The translations under genes were made by a program, and so were the position numbers. DNA of 64,000 nucleotides from Roseinatronobacter bogoriensis DSM 18756 (GTDB taxonomy: Bacteria; Pseudomonadota; Alphaproteobacteria; Rhodobacterales; Rhodobacteraceae). The notes beneath the pieces were generated by a model, which was given only the letters and a program-made list of their open reading frames with translations, had not been told where the DNA came from and ran no database searches. Numbering within the stretch: position 1 is the stretch's first letter; the number at the start of each line of letters is the position of its first letter. Shown here piece after piece: positions 24,937 through 33,849 of the stretch. The stretch lies in NCBI RefSeq assembly GCF_004366635.1, contig NZ_SORN01000008.1, forward strand, positions 62,001 to 126,000. The letters are read 5' to 3'.

Positions 24937-26556
24937 ATGGCGAAGAACAAGGGCCCCAGACGCCCCAAGGCAGAGACGCCCAAGGGCTTTCGCGACTATT
25001 TCGGCGCGGAAGTGACCGCGCGCAAGGCGATGCTGGACAAGATCGCGGCTGTTTATCATCGCTACGGGTTCGATGCGCTGGAAACATCGGCGGTGGAAAC
25101 GGTCGAAGCGCTGGGCAAGTTCCTGCCAGATGTGGACCGGCCCAATGAAGGCGTGTTTGCATGGGAAGAAGACAGTGACTGGCTGGCGCTGCGCTATGAC
25201 CTTACAGCGCCGCTGGCCCGTGTCGCCGCGCAATACCGCAATGATTTGCCGACCCCCTACCGCCGCTATGCGATGGGGCCGGTCTGGCGCAATGAAAAGC
25301 CGGGGCCTGGGCGGTTCCGGCAGTTTTATCAATGCGATGCGGATACTGTGGGCGCGGCGTCCGTGGCAGCGGATGCCGAAATTTGCGCCATGCTGGCGGA
25401 TGCGCTGGAGGCCGTGGGGATTGAACGCGGGGATTATGTGATCCGCGTCAATAACCGCAAGGTGCTAAATGGCGTGATGGAGGTTGCGGGGCTGTCGGGT
25501 GATGACAAAGAGGCCGAACGCGGCATCGTCCTGCGCGCTATCGACAAGCTGGACCGGCTTGGGGTGGACGGCGTGCGCGCGCTGCTGGGCGAGGGGCGCA
25601 AGGATGAGAGTGGGGATTTCACCAAGGGCGCGGGGCTTCTGGAGACTCAAGCTGATGTTGTCATGCGGTTCATTGATTGGGAGAAAGAAAAGAACCGCAT
25701 ATTGTCTGAGGGGGTGAGAGCTTCGGTCATAGCGAACTCAGATTCTTGGGGCGCTTTTAAAAATGCACAGTATTTTGACGAGATCAGGTCCGATATGGTC
25801 CCTGAGCAGAGGGCAGCAACTCAGGCCCTTATAAACCGGGCGGCGATATTTCACTTGTCAGAACTGGTGCATAATTCGAAAGTTGGCACCGAAGGCGTCG
25901 ACGAACTCGGAACCATCTCCGAACTTCTGGAGGCCCAAGGCTACGGTCCCGACCGCATTATCATCGACCCCTCTGTCGTCCGTGGCCTCGGCTATTACAC
26001 TGGCCCGGTGTTTGAGGCGGAATTGACCTTCGAGATCAAGGACGAAAAGGGTCGTCCGCGCCAGTTTGGCAGCGTGGCAGGCGGCGGGCGCTATGATGAT
26101 CTGGTCAAGCGTTTCACGGGTCAGGCCGTGCCTGCAACCGGTGTCAGTATCGGTGTGGACCGGCTGCTTGCCGCACTCGCGGCAAAGGGACGGTTGGACA
26201 CCAGTGCGCAAGGGCCGGTGGTTGTGACCGTCATGGACCGCACGCGCATGGCCGATTACATGGCGATGGTGAACGAATTGCGCGCAAGCGGCATTCGCGC
26301 CGAAATGTATCTGGGCAACCCCAAGAACTTCGGCAACCAGTTGAAATATGCGGACAAGCGCCAAAGCCCGGTCGCGATTATCCAAGGCGAGGATGAGGCC
26401 GCGCGCGATGTTGTGCAGGTCAAAGACCTGATCCTTGGCGCGAAACTGGCGCAAGAGGCGAGTCTGGAAGAGTGGAAATCGCAACCCGCGCAGGTGGAAG
26501 TGCCTCGCGCTGATCTGGTCGCGACTGTGCGCGAGATCATGGGGCGGCACGGATGA
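24937..26556 (+). CDS. hisS: Histidine–tRNA ligase
   Basis: 539 residues. Class II synthetase: motif 1 near residue 35, motif 2 GPVWRNEKPGPGRFRQFYQCD near 115, the histidine-A loop VVRGLGYYTGPVFE near 345, motif 3 GGGRYDDLVKRF near 383, and a C-terminal anticodon-binding domain. Residues ~250–315 (about 25685–25885) are unusual: charged, with AT-rich codons (aaa, ata, tct, ttt) unlike the flanks, and they look like an extra segment compared with the homologues I recall. It overlaps hisZ by four bases. Confidence 0.96.
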   Translation: MAKNKGPRRPKAETPKGFRDYFGAEVTARKAMLDKIAAVYHRYGFDALETSAVETVEALGKFLPDVDRPNEGVFAWEEDSDWLALRYDLTAPLARVAAQYRNDLPTPYRRYAMGPVWRNEKPGPGRFRQFYQCDADTVGAASVAADAEICAMLADALEAVGIERGDYVIRVNNRKVLNGVMEVAGLSGDDKEAERGIVLRAIDKLDRLGVDGVRALLGEGRKDESGDFTKGAGLLETQADVVMRFIDWEKEKNRILSEGVRASVIANSDSWGAFKNAQYFDEIRSDMVPEQRAATQALINRAAIFHLSELVHNSKVGTEGVDELGTISELLEAQGYGPDRIIIDPSVVRGLGYYTGPVFEAELTFEIKDEKGRPRQFGSVAGGGRYDDLVKRFTGQAVPATGVSIGVDRLLAALAAKGRLDTSAQGPVVVTVMDRTRMADYMAMVNELRASGIRAEMYLGNPKNFGNQLKYADKRQSPVAIIQGEDEAARDVVQVKDLILGAKLAQEASLEEWKSQPAQVEVPRADLVATVREIMGRHG

Positions 26557-27638
26557 CACGCGCCGAAGCGATTGCTGCTGAATTGCTCTCCGGGATGCAG
26601 GGCGCAGGCGCGCAGCCTGTGGCGGCCGATATCTTGCAACCTGCCGAAACCCTGCTGGACCTGTATGGCGAGGATATTCGCGCGCGCGCTTATGTGACCC
26701 ATGATCCGGCACTGGGCGAGATGATGCTGCGGCCTGATTTCACGGTTCCAGTGGTGCAGGCACATATGCGCGACGGTGCAGAGCCTGCGCGCTATTGCTA
26801 TTCGGGGCCGGTGTTTCGCAAACAGGAACGCGCCGCCGGTAGGGCGCGGGAATATTTGCAGGTGGGCTATGAGGTGTTTGCCCGCAATGACCCCGCGCGC
26901 GCGGATGCCGAGGTTTTCGCCTTGTTCGCGCGGTTGCTGGCGGGGCATGACTTGCGGCCTGTTACGGGCGATATTGGTATTTTGAAAGCGGCGGTCTTGG
27001 GGTTGGAGACAAGCGCGCGCCGCAAGGCGGCGCTGATGCGCCATATCTGGCGGCCCAAGCGCTTTCGTGCGCTGCTGGAGCGGATGGGCGGGCATGGCCC
27101 CTTGGCGGAAGCGCGCGCGGAACTGGTGGCGCAATTGCGGGGCAATTCTGCGCAGAGCCAGGTGCAAGAGGCGGGCCAGATGGTCGGGCTGCGCAGCGAA
27201 GAGGAAATCCGCGAACGTATCGCCAGTTTGCTGGAAGATGCCGAGACGTCCCCCATTCCGCGCGAGCAGGTTCAGGCGCTGGAAGGGCTGCTGTCACTGG
27301 CGGCCCCCGCGCGACAGGCGCTGGCAAAGATGCGCGGGCAAAACTGGGCCGCGCTTGCCCCGGCGCTTGATCGGCTTGAAGCGAGGCTTGGCGCGCTGGA
27401 TGACGCTGGGATTGACAGCACGACTCTGCCGTTCGAGGCCAGTTTCGGGCGCACAACGATGGAATATTACGATGGCTTTGTGTTTGGCTTCGTGTCCTCG
27501 CGTGACGATCTGCCGCCTGTCGCAACAGGTGGGCGTTACGACGCGCTGACCGCCGTGCTGGGGCAGGGGCGCGCCATTCCGGCGGTGGGCGGCGTGATCC
27601 GGCCTGAAACCCTTGTGGCGCTGGAGGCGGCAAGATGA
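26553..27638 (+). CDS. hisZ: ATP phosphoribosyltransferase regulatory subunit
   Basis: 361 residues resembling the catalytic core of HisS without its anticodon domain. HisZ pairs with the short form of HisG and confers histidine feedback control on the first step of histidine synthesis. Features are MMLRPDFTVPVVQAHM near residue 50, the motif-2-like YCYSGPVFRKQERAAGRAREYLQ near 80, and the C-terminal GGRYDALTAVLG near residue 325. Four-base overlaps with hisS before and hisG after indicate translational coupling. Confidence 0.95.
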   Translation: MTRAEAIAAELLSGMQGAGAQPVAADILQPAETLLDLYGEDIRARAYVTHDPALGEMMLRPDFTVPVVQAHMRDGAEPARYCYSGPVFRKQERAAGRAREYLQVGYEVFARNDPARADAEVFALFARLLAGHDLRPVTGDIGILKAAVLGLETSARRKAALMRHIWRPKRFRALLERMGGHGPLAEARAELVAQLRGNSAQSQVQEAGQMVGLRSEEEIRERIASLLEDAETSPIPREQVQALEGLLSLAAPARQALAKMRGQNWAALAPALDRLEARLGALDDAGIDSTTLPFEASFGRTTMEYYDGFVFGFVSSRDDLPPVATGGRYDALTAVLGQGRAIPAVGGVIRPETLVALEAAR

Positions 27639-28366
27639 GTCTGAAGCTGGGTATCCCGTCCAAGGGGCGGTTGATGGAAAAGACCTTTGACTGGTTTGCA
27701 GAACACGGCCTGACCCTGCGACGGACGGGTGAGGCGCGCGAATATGCCGGCGCGGTCGAGGGGATGGACGGGGTGGAACTGGTGCTGTTATCGGCATCAG
27801 AGATCCCGCGCGAACTGGCTGCGGGCCGCATACATCTGGGTGTGACCGGGTCTGACCTTGTGCGCGAGGAACTGGCCGGTTGGGCCGCGCAGGTGGTGGA
27901 ACTGGCCCCGATGGGCTTTGGCCATGCCGATCTGATCGTGGCAGTGCCCAAGGCATGGGTCGATGTGGAAACGCTGGATGATCTGGATGCAGTGGCCAGC
28001 GCGTTCCGGGCGCAGCATGGGTTCCGCTTGCGGATTGCGACGAAATATCACCGGCTGGTGCGCGACTATCTGCGCGCACACGGGGTGGCCGACTATCAAC
28101 TGGTGGATTCTCAGGGCGCGACCGAGGGCACGGTCAAGAACCTGACAGCCGAGGCGATTGCCGACATCACCTCCACGGGCGAGACATTGCGCGCAAATCA
28201 CCTGAAAATCCTGCGTGACCCGCCCGTGCACCGCTCGCAAGCAACGCTGTTTGCTGCGCGTGGGGCCGACTGGAACGAGGCGCATCTGGTGATGCAGAGT
28301 TTGGCAGTCCGCCTTGGGCTTGACGTGCCGGAAGCTGTGCTGCGCGGGGCATCGCAAAAGCGTTGA
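27635..28366 (+). CDS. hisG: ATP phosphoribosyltransferase, short form
   Basis: 243 residues, the short HisG lacking the C-terminal ACT-like domain, as expected with hisZ next to it. It condenses ATP and PRPP in the first histidine step. Signatures are LGIPSKGRLMEKTF at the start and the PRPP-binding VDSQGATEGTVKNLTAEAIADITSTG region (split around residues 155–180). It overlaps hisZ by four bases. A ~280-base spacer with no evident gene follows before the UppP-family gene. Confidence 0.96.
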   Translation: MSLKLGIPSKGRLMEKTFDWFAEHGLTLRRTGEAREYAGAVEGMDGVELVLLSASEIPRELAAGRIHLGVTGSDLVREELAGWAAQVVELAPMGFGHADLIVAVPKAWVDVETLDDLDAVASAFRAQHGFRLRIATKYHRLVRDYLRAHGVADYQLVDSQGATEGTVKNLTAEAIADITSTGETLRANHLKILRDPPVHRSQATLFAARGADWNEAHLVMQSLAVRLGLDVPEAVLRGASQKR

Positions 28367-28649
28367 GACGCTGTTTTGCGGGCAGTGATCGGGCGGATCG
28401 GGCGACCAATGACCCGCCCCGCGCAAGGAAATCACTTGTCGCCGTGCCTGCCTTGCGGCTGTGCGCTGGTGCCGTTTTGCTGCGATTTTAGGCGAAGAAC
28501 TGTTCAGGCGGCACCTCTCCATGTCGCCCGGCCATGCCCGCATATCTTTCCGGGGCTTTGAGAAGAGCCGATTGTTATTTGTCCTTCGGTCAAATAGCTG
28601 GGAAACCCAGCGTGCCAAAACCAGCCCTGCCCGAAGAACAGGAGAACAC

Positions 28650-29510
28650 ATGAGCTATCTTGAGGCGATCATTCTGGGCCTTGTTCAGGGCATCTTCATG
28701 TTCGTGCCGGTCAGTTCCACCGCGCATCTTGTGGTGACACAACATCTTATGATTGCGCAGGGATCGAATATGCCTGCACCAGAAAGCCCGGCCATGATTC
28801 TGTTCGATCTGGTGGTGCATGTGGGCACTTTGGTATCCATCGCGATCGTTTTCTGGAAAAGCCTGTCTACACTGATCCGCGCAACCCTGACCGAGACGCT
28901 TGGGCAGATGCGCGTTCCGGGGCAGAGGTTGGGGGTTTTCACACATCTGTTCTTGATGGGGATGCTGACCGTTCTGGTTACGGGCGTTTTGGGGCTGGTC
29001 TTCAAACGTATGTTCGAGATTGTATTCTCTGCGCCGCAGGTTCTGGTGTTTACGCTGTCGTTGACAGCTGTGCTTCTGTTCATAACCGACAGGTTGCCCA
29101 AGCGCCCGCTTGGCATAAAAAGTATCGGGCCGCGGATTGCGATTGTAATCGGGGTGGCGCAGGCGTTGGCCTTGATCCCGGGCATCAGCCGAAGCGGGAT
29201 TACGATAATCGCCGGGCTTTTTTCCGGGCTGAAACGGCGCTGGGCGGCGGAATACAGTTTTCTGGTAGCAATCCCGACGATCCTTGCTGCCAGCCTTGTG
29301 CAAAGCCTGGAGGTCATGCGCGGAGTCGGGCTGGATGGGGTTGGATTGGGGCCAATGATCGTCGGGTTTGTGGTCGCTGCCATTTCCGGCACTGTGGCGC
29401 TGAAGCTGGTATTGATGCTGCTCTACAAGGCGCAATTGAAAGTGTTTTCGGTTTATCTGGTGGCGCTGGCTGCGGTGATCGGTTTTGGCGTGCTTGATGG
29501 GATTATCTGA
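28650..29510 (+). CDS. UppP/BacA-family membrane protein (undecaprenyl-diphosphatase-like) lacking a catalytic Glu
   Basis: 286 residues, with eight or more hydrophobic segments. The family signatures are present: GLVQGIFMFVPVSSTAHL at residues ~10–27 and LIPGISRSGITI with Arg181. In E. coli BacA the first motif is VEGLTEFLPVSSTGH; here Glu17 is Gln13 and the catalytic Glu21 is Met17, while the Ser, His and Arg remain. BacA recycles the C55 lipid carrier by removing a phosphate. This protein may be inactive, may use another acid, or may transport the lipid. ATG 28650 follows AGGAGAACA; the frame upstream has no similarity. Confidence 0.88.
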   Translation: MSYLEAIILGLVQGIFMFVPVSSTAHLVVTQHLMIAQGSNMPAPESPAMILFDLVVHVGTLVSIAIVFWKSLSTLIRATLTETLGQMRVPGQRLGVFTHLFLMGMLTVLVTGVLGLVFKRMFEIVFSAPQVLVFTLSLTAVLLFITDRLPKRPLGIKSIGPRIAIVIGVAQALALIPGISRSGITIIAGLFSGLKRRWAAEYSFLVAIPTILAASLVQSLEVMRGVGLDGVGLGPMIVGFVVAAISGTVALKLVLMLLYKAQLKVFSVYLVALAAVIGFGVLDGII

Positions 29511-29787
29511 GCGGCGGAAGTTTTCGACAGCTTGCGGTTGACTTCACGCGCCGCCGCAGCTATCTGGGCCACGCTGACATAGTGCAGCCATTTTCGTGTA
29601 TCAACCAGAGAGACCCATGGACAGCAGCTCTAGTAGCGGTCTGGCCTCTGTGTTTTGCAGTACGCTGCGCAGCCGCCAGACCTTCCGGATAAATTCAGAC
29701 CACCCGGCCTGTCTGCGGCTTTGGGGCGCGCGTATGTAACGCCGCCCTTGTGCTTCCAGACCGGCGCGGCTGGACGGAGGCACAATT

Positions 29788-29991
29788 ATGACCTTTCACT
29801 TCGCCCATATGGCCCCGCCCGGCGCAACCCTGCGCCCTATTCCCCCTGTTTTCTGCTGGCTGTGTGATGCGCAGACCGGCAAACCCGTGCGGCAATGGCT
29901 GGCCCCAAGGCCTGCGCAACCAGCACCCGACGCATTGGACACACCCCTTTGCGCACGTCTTGCCCGGCAAGCAGAGCTGCGCGCGGGTTAA
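29788..29991 (+). CDS. Small hypothetical protein, 67 residues
   Basis: It starts at ATG 29788 after a strong GGACGGAGG ribosome site and ends 42 bases before the SLOG-domain gene. The sequence is Pro-rich (MAPPGATLRPIPPVFCWLCD) with a C-W-L-C pair that could bind metal, and an Arg/Ala tail. The preceding 277 bases (29511–29787) hold no convincing gene. Codon use and spacing suggest co-expression with the next gene; the family is not recognised. Confidence 0.5.
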   Translation: MTFHFAHMAPPGATLRPIPPVFCWLCDAQTGKPVRQWLAPRPAQPAPDALDTPLCARLARQAELRAG

Positions 29992-30033
29992 GCCCCGCCT
30001 GTAGCCCTGCCTTACGCGACAGGAGTGCGTCTT

Positions 30034-30465
30034 ATGCGTCTAATCATCACTGGTGGGCGGCATCTGGATGATGCTGCCTTGATCCGCCGCGCTCTGGCGG
30101 TGGCACATACGATCCGGCCCATCACAGTTCTTATTCATGGTGGCAATGGTGCGCTTTGCATCACGGCCGAGGATTGGGCGCGCGAGCAGCGCCTGCATGT
30201 GGTGCGCTATCCGGCCAATTGGCGGGAACTTGGCAAACGGGCCGAGGCGATCCGCAACGCCTTCATGCTGGAGGATTCGCGCCCTGACATGCTGCTGGCC
30301 CTGCCCGGCGGCAATGACACGGCAGATCTGGTGACCAATGCCTGTGCTGCCCGCGTGCCAGTGATTGACGCCGAAGGCAGGCCCATAACGCCCACCGAAC
30401 TTAGTAATGCAGAGCGGCCTGACAGTCTGGCGGCTTCGCACATCACCCAACAGAACAAACCCTGA
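30034..30465 (+). CDS. DUF2493 / SLOG-domain nucleotide-binding protein
   Basis: 143 residues. The N-terminal MRLIITGGRHLDDAALIRRA and LIHGGNGALCITAEDWARE segments and the LALPGGNDTADLVTNA loop are the Rossmann-like SLOG fold (YspA/DUF2493). Such proteins bind nucleotide or nucleoside derivatives and are often near stress or mobile genes. ATG 30034 lies eight bases after AGGAG, better than the in-frame GTG at 30025 that overlaps this site. It is followed 15 bases later by a HisE-like pyrophosphohydrolase, suggesting joint action on a nucleotide. Confidence 0.82.
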   Translation: MRLIITGGRHLDDAALIRRALAVAHTIRPITVLIHGGNGALCITAEDWAREQRLHVVRYPANWRELGKRAEAIRNAFMLEDSRPDMLLALPGGNDTADLVTNACAARVPVIDAEGRPITPTELSNAERPDSLAASHITQQNKP

Positions 30466-30480
30466 AGCGGAGGATTGGTC

Positions 30481-30945
30481 ATGAATATGCGCCCCCCCAA
30501 CATTCAAGCAGCCCAGCCCGCCGATCTGTTCGGCTGTCTGGAACATCTGATCGCCCAGCTGGACAGCCCACCGACCGCGCGCACGGAAGAACTCACAGCG
30601 TCCTCTGCCGAGAGGAAGGCCCGCAAGTTGGTCGAGGAGGCGACCGAAGTCGCTTTTGACGCGCTGGCTGACAACCGTGAGGGGCTGATCGCAGAGAGTG
30701 CCGACTTGCTCTATCATCTTGCCGTGCTTTGGCATGATCGCGGGATCAAACCCGCTGAAATCCGGGCAGAGATGGCGCGGCGCAAGGACCTGCTGGGTAT
30801 AGCCGAAAAGCTGCCGAAGAAAGGCCGTGTCAGAGAGCTGTTGAAGCAAAGCAACCGGTCCTGTGCGCTGTATCGTCAAGGCGACCGGATCGGCCCTGTT
30901 CCTTTGTCAAGCGCGCCTTGCCCTGTGCCGCCGACCCCGCGGTGA
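30481..30945 (+). CDS. HisE-like phosphoribosyl-ATP pyrophosphohydrolase family protein
   Basis: 154 residues. The middle (residues ~40–105) is a HisE/MazG-type all-alpha domain: ARKLVEEATEVAFDAL with the metal-binding E-E-x-x-E, and LIAESADLLYHLAVLW with the E-x-x-D pair, then EIRAEMARR. HisE is usually ~105 residues; here extra N-terminal and basic, Pro-rich C-terminal tails are present. It is not in a his operon but beside a SLOG protein and MgtE, so it may be a second, house-cleaning nucleotide pyrophosphatase. ATG 30481 follows AGCGGAGG. Confidence 0.82.
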   Translation: MNMRPPNIQAAQPADLFGCLEHLIAQLDSPPTARTEELTASSAERKARKLVEEATEVAFDALADNREGLIAESADLLYHLAVLWHDRGIKPAEIRAEMARRKDLLGIAEKLPKKGRVRELLKQSNRSCALYRQGDRIGPVPLSSAPCPVPPTPR

Positions 30946-30965
30946 CATCTGCGCGGCAGATCACC
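30941..30965 (+). terminator. Hairpin overlapping the HisE-like stop codon
   Basis: GGTGACATCTGC and GCAGATCACC pair with one bulged base around a GCG loop. It overlaps the stop codon and lies 57 bases before mgtE. Without a U-run it looks more like a transcript-stabilising or attenuating element than a strong terminator. Confidence 0.4.
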
Positions 30966-31021
30966 TTGATCCTGAAACCAGGAAAAACTGAAAACTGATA
31001 CCAAGCCGATGGAGATTTCTC

Positions 31022-32143
31022 ATGGCAACCACAACTCTTGACACCACCCGCACCCCCAACCGCCCGGCCCGCGACCCGATTTCCGAGCGTATCCGTGATG
31101 CCTTTGTCTATGTGACCGAAGGCGCAAAAGTGACCGATGCGATTGAGGCTGTGCGCCGGTCGCATGTGCCGACAGGGCAGGCAGCCTGCGTGTTCGTGAT
31201 TGATGACAAGGGCCGCTACAAGGGCTTTGTGCGGCTCTCGGCGCTGCTGCGGGCCGACGGGGACAGCAACGTCAATGCCTTCATAGATGGCGCTGATCTG
31301 GCCGTTCTGGATGACATGGAGCAGGAAGCTGCCGCGCGCAGATTGCAGTTGCGTGACGTGCCGTTGTTGCCGGTCGTCAACGCCAAATCCGAAATGATCG
31401 GTGTGCTGACATTCGATGATGCGATGGATATTCTGGAACAGGAAACCACCGATGACATCATGTTCAAGGCCGGTGTGGGCGATGTGTTCAACAGCGATGA
31501 CCACATCCGGTCCGAGAAATTGACCCAAGGCCCGATCTGGTACACTGTGCGTGTGCGCATCCTGTTTCTGATGGTCACACTTGCGGGCGGGCTGATCGTT
31601 GGCGGGCTGATCGACCAGTTCGAGGATGTGCTGGGCGCAGTGATCGCGCTGGCGATCTTCATTCCGCTGGTGATGGATATGGGCGGCAATGTGGGCACGC
31701 AATCCTCCACCATCTTTGCGCGCGGCTTCGCGCTTGGACATGTCACCATGCAGGATTTCTGGCGCAGAAGCTTCGCCCGCGAAGCTGCTGTCGGGCTGGT
31801 CATGGCCGTGGGTATTGCGCTGGTCGCGGGTACAGTGGCCTATTTCTGGCAGGGCATCCCCAATGACATTCCGCAGCTTGGCGTTGTTGTGGGCGTGGCG
31901 CTGTTCACATCAGTGTTCACGGCGGCCTGTCTGGGCTTTCTGATGCCCTATGTCATGGTCAAGATGGGGATTGACCATGCACCGGGGGCGGACCCTTTCA
32001 TCACCACGATCAAGGATTTCACTGGCCTGCTGGTGTATTTCCTAATGGCATCCTGGTTGATTGGCGTCGATTTCGACAGTGAGGCCACTGCGATGCTGCA
32101 AGACGCGCCCTATGCGAGTGTCGCGCTTGTGACCAGCACTTGA
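31022..32143 (+). CDS. mgtE: MgtE-family magnesium transporter
   Basis: 373 residues. A pair of CBS domains (residues ~25–155) precedes about five membrane helices. The pore signature PLVMDMGGNVGTQSSTIFAR near residue 215 is characteristic of MgtE. The helical N-domain found in longer MgtE proteins is absent, so Mg-sensing would rely on the CBS pair. It imports Mg2+ across the inner membrane. GGAGATTTCTC precedes ATG 31022. It opens a run of metal-transport genes up to 35.5 kb. Confidence 0.92.
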   Translation: MATTTLDTTRTPNRPARDPISERIRDAFVYVTEGAKVTDAIEAVRRSHVPTGQAACVFVIDDKGRYKGFVRLSALLRADGDSNVNAFIDGADLAVLDDMEQEAAARRLQLRDVPLLPVVNAKSEMIGVLTFDDAMDILEQETTDDIMFKAGVGDVFNSDDHIRSEKLTQGPIWYTVRVRILFLMVTLAGGLIVGGLIDQFEDVLGAVIALAIFIPLVMDMGGNVGTQSSTIFARGFALGHVTMQDFWRRSFAREAAVGLVMAVGIALVAGTVAYFWQGIPNDIPQLGVVVGVALFTSVFTAACLGFLMPYVMVKMGIDHAPGADPFITTIKDFTGLLVYFLMASWLIGVDFDSEATAMLQDAPYASVALVTST

Positions 32144-32300
32144 TAAAAGGCCTTTATTTTGGGTTTGAGGGCCTTTGCTGACGGTGGACAAACGCAACAA
32201 GCGCGGAGTCAAGGGCGTCAGCCCGCCGCGCATCGCCGGGCCGCCCCCACGGCACGGCGATTGGGCTGCCTCAAGCGCAAAAATCTGATCTTTCACGGAT

Positions 32301-32588
32301 TTGTCCGGCATAAAGCGCTACAGATTAAACGGAAGATCGCCGCACCGCGGCCCAGCGATGCGCAGCTCTGTCGCCAGCTTCGCTATGCCAACTTTGTACC
32401 GCACGGGTCGGCTGATCCCTTCGGCCGGGCTGGCGCCCGCGTGTGCTGTGGCCCGTGTCTTGTTGGCCGTCGCCGGTGCGCAGATGGTAGCTTTAACCCG
32501 ACTGGACAGGGATGCCCGCGCAAGGCTGGCGGACAGTGATGCGCAACGAGAAAGCATTGTCCCGACCTTGCGGATGACACCAACCTGA
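32301..32588 (+). CDS. Doubtful small ORF between mgtE and the first CDF gene
   Basis: Up to 95 residues; the likely real part would begin at the internal Met near residue 20. It contains one hydrophobic stretch (LAPACAVARVLLAVAGAQMV) and a charged C-terminus. There is no good ribosome site and no family match, but it occupies a 498-base gap (32144–32641) that otherwise holds nothing recognisable. It could be a small membrane protein or chance. Confidence 0.3.
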   Translation: MSGIKRYRLNGRSPHRGPAMRSSVASFAMPTLYRTGRLIPSAGLAPACAVARVLLAVAGAQMVALTRLDRDARARLADSDAQRESIVPTLRMTPT

Positions 32589-32641
32589 GGGCATTATACA
32601 GGACAGATGATGCCCTCGGGCCGCATTCAGGAGTGGCTGCC

Positions 32642-33787
32642 ATGTCAGCGCCGACAGAACATATCGAACGCGAAGCACTGCGCGACAAGCGCCGCGCTGC
32701 ATGGGCCGGGGTCTTTCTGAATGCCCCACTTGCGGCGGGCAAGATCCTTGTGGGGCTGATTGCACAAAGTCAGGCGCTGGTGGCGGATGGCGTGCATTCG
32801 CTGTCTGATCTTGCATCGGATGCCGCTGTGATCTGGGCATTGGGCCACTCCCATCGCCCGCCAGATGCGGAACACCCCTTCGGACATGGCAGATTCGAGA
32901 CATTGGCCACGCTTGCGATTGCGGCCATGCTGGCGCTTGCTGCACTTGGTATCCTGATAGATGCCGGTCTGCGCCTGATTGACCCGCCGAGCGCTGCGCC
33001 GGGTATGTTGGCGTTATGGGTTGCGGGCCTGTCGATTGCGGTGAAAGAGGGGCTGTATCACTACACCAAGGCTGTCGCGCGGCGGACAGGCTCTGCCATG
33101 ATGGCGGCGAATGCATGGCACCACCGCTCGGATGCGGCCTCGTCCATTGTGGCGCTGGCGGGTATTGGCGCGGCGATGCTGGGCTGGCCGCTGGCCGATG
33201 CGCTGGGGGCTGCGATCATTGCGCTGATGCTGGGCCGGGTGGCCTGGGTTTATGGGCGCCCTGCGGTGCAGGAACTGGCCGATACTGCCCCGCCTGCCGA
33301 TATGTCACGCGCAATAGAAGCCGCGTTGATGGAAACACCGGGTATTCGTGACGCCCATGATTTGCGGCTGCGCCATATGAGTGGGGCGGTGCAGGCAGAT
33401 GTGCATGTCGCGCTGGACCCTGCAATGACACTGTCAGAAGCCCATCGACTGTGCGAGGCTGCGCGCGCATTGGTGCTCGCGCGGGTGCCTGATGTCGTGG
33501 AAATTATCATCCACCCCGAACCTGATGGCCATGCAGATGGCCCCGCAGCGCATGAAGCAGCCCTGCGCCCGGAATTGCAGACACAGGTACGCGACTGCCT
33601 GAAAGGAATCGTCCCGGCAGATGCAATCCGTCACTTGCGCCTTGATTACCGCGACGAAGGGGTAATTGCCGTGGTCGAACTGAACGAGGTGCCGATTGAC
33701 GGGGCGCAAACGCGTGTTGCCTTCAGGCTTCAGCACAGCGAGGGCGATCTTGCAGAAATCCGGCTACTCTGGGCACCAGCGTCATGA
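32642..33787 (+). CDS. Cation diffusion facilitator family transporter (FieF-like)
   Basis: 381 residues. Six hydrophobic segments in the first ~215 residues carry the two metal-site pairs: D-G-V-H-S-L-S-D in TM2 and H-H-R-S-D in TM5. A cytoplasmic dimer domain follows (GIRDAHDLRLRHMSGAVQAD). The last ~85 residues form an extra domain beyond the ~300-residue norm, possibly a second metal-sensing domain. It exports Zn, Fe, Mn or similar ions against protons. ATG 32642 lies eight bases after AGGAG; the in-frame GTG at 32633 overlaps that site. Confidence 0.9.
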   Translation: MSAPTEHIEREALRDKRRAAWAGVFLNAPLAAGKILVGLIAQSQALVADGVHSLSDLASDAAVIWALGHSHRPPDAEHPFGHGRFETLATLAIAAMLALAALGILIDAGLRLIDPPSAAPGMLALWVAGLSIAVKEGLYHYTKAVARRTGSAMMAANAWHHRSDAASSIVALAGIGAAMLGWPLADALGAAIIALMLGRVAWVYGRPAVQELADTAPPADMSRAIEAALMETPGIRDAHDLRLRHMSGAVQADVHVALDPAMTLSEAHRLCEAARALVLARVPDVVEIIIHPEPDGHADGPAAHEAALRPELQTQVRDCLKGIVPADAIRHLRLDYRDEGVIAVVELNEVPIDGAQTRVAFRLQHSEGDLAEIRLLWAPAS

Positions 33788-33849
33788 CGGTCTGTCATAT
33801 CCACGTCATGTAACCACGCCATTCCACCCAAAAATGCGAAAGAAGACGG

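Noticed and set aside
29515..29640. Minus-strand stretch reading LVDTRKWLHYVSVAQIAA and beyond, suggestive of a protein
   Set aside because: It has no start codon and continues as antisense through the UppP-family gene, so it is most likely a chance open frame in GC-rich DNA.
30950..31021. Magnesium riboswitch upstream of mgtE
   Set aside because: Only one short hairpin is present in about 70 bases; none of the longer conserved structure of known Mg-sensing leaders is visible.
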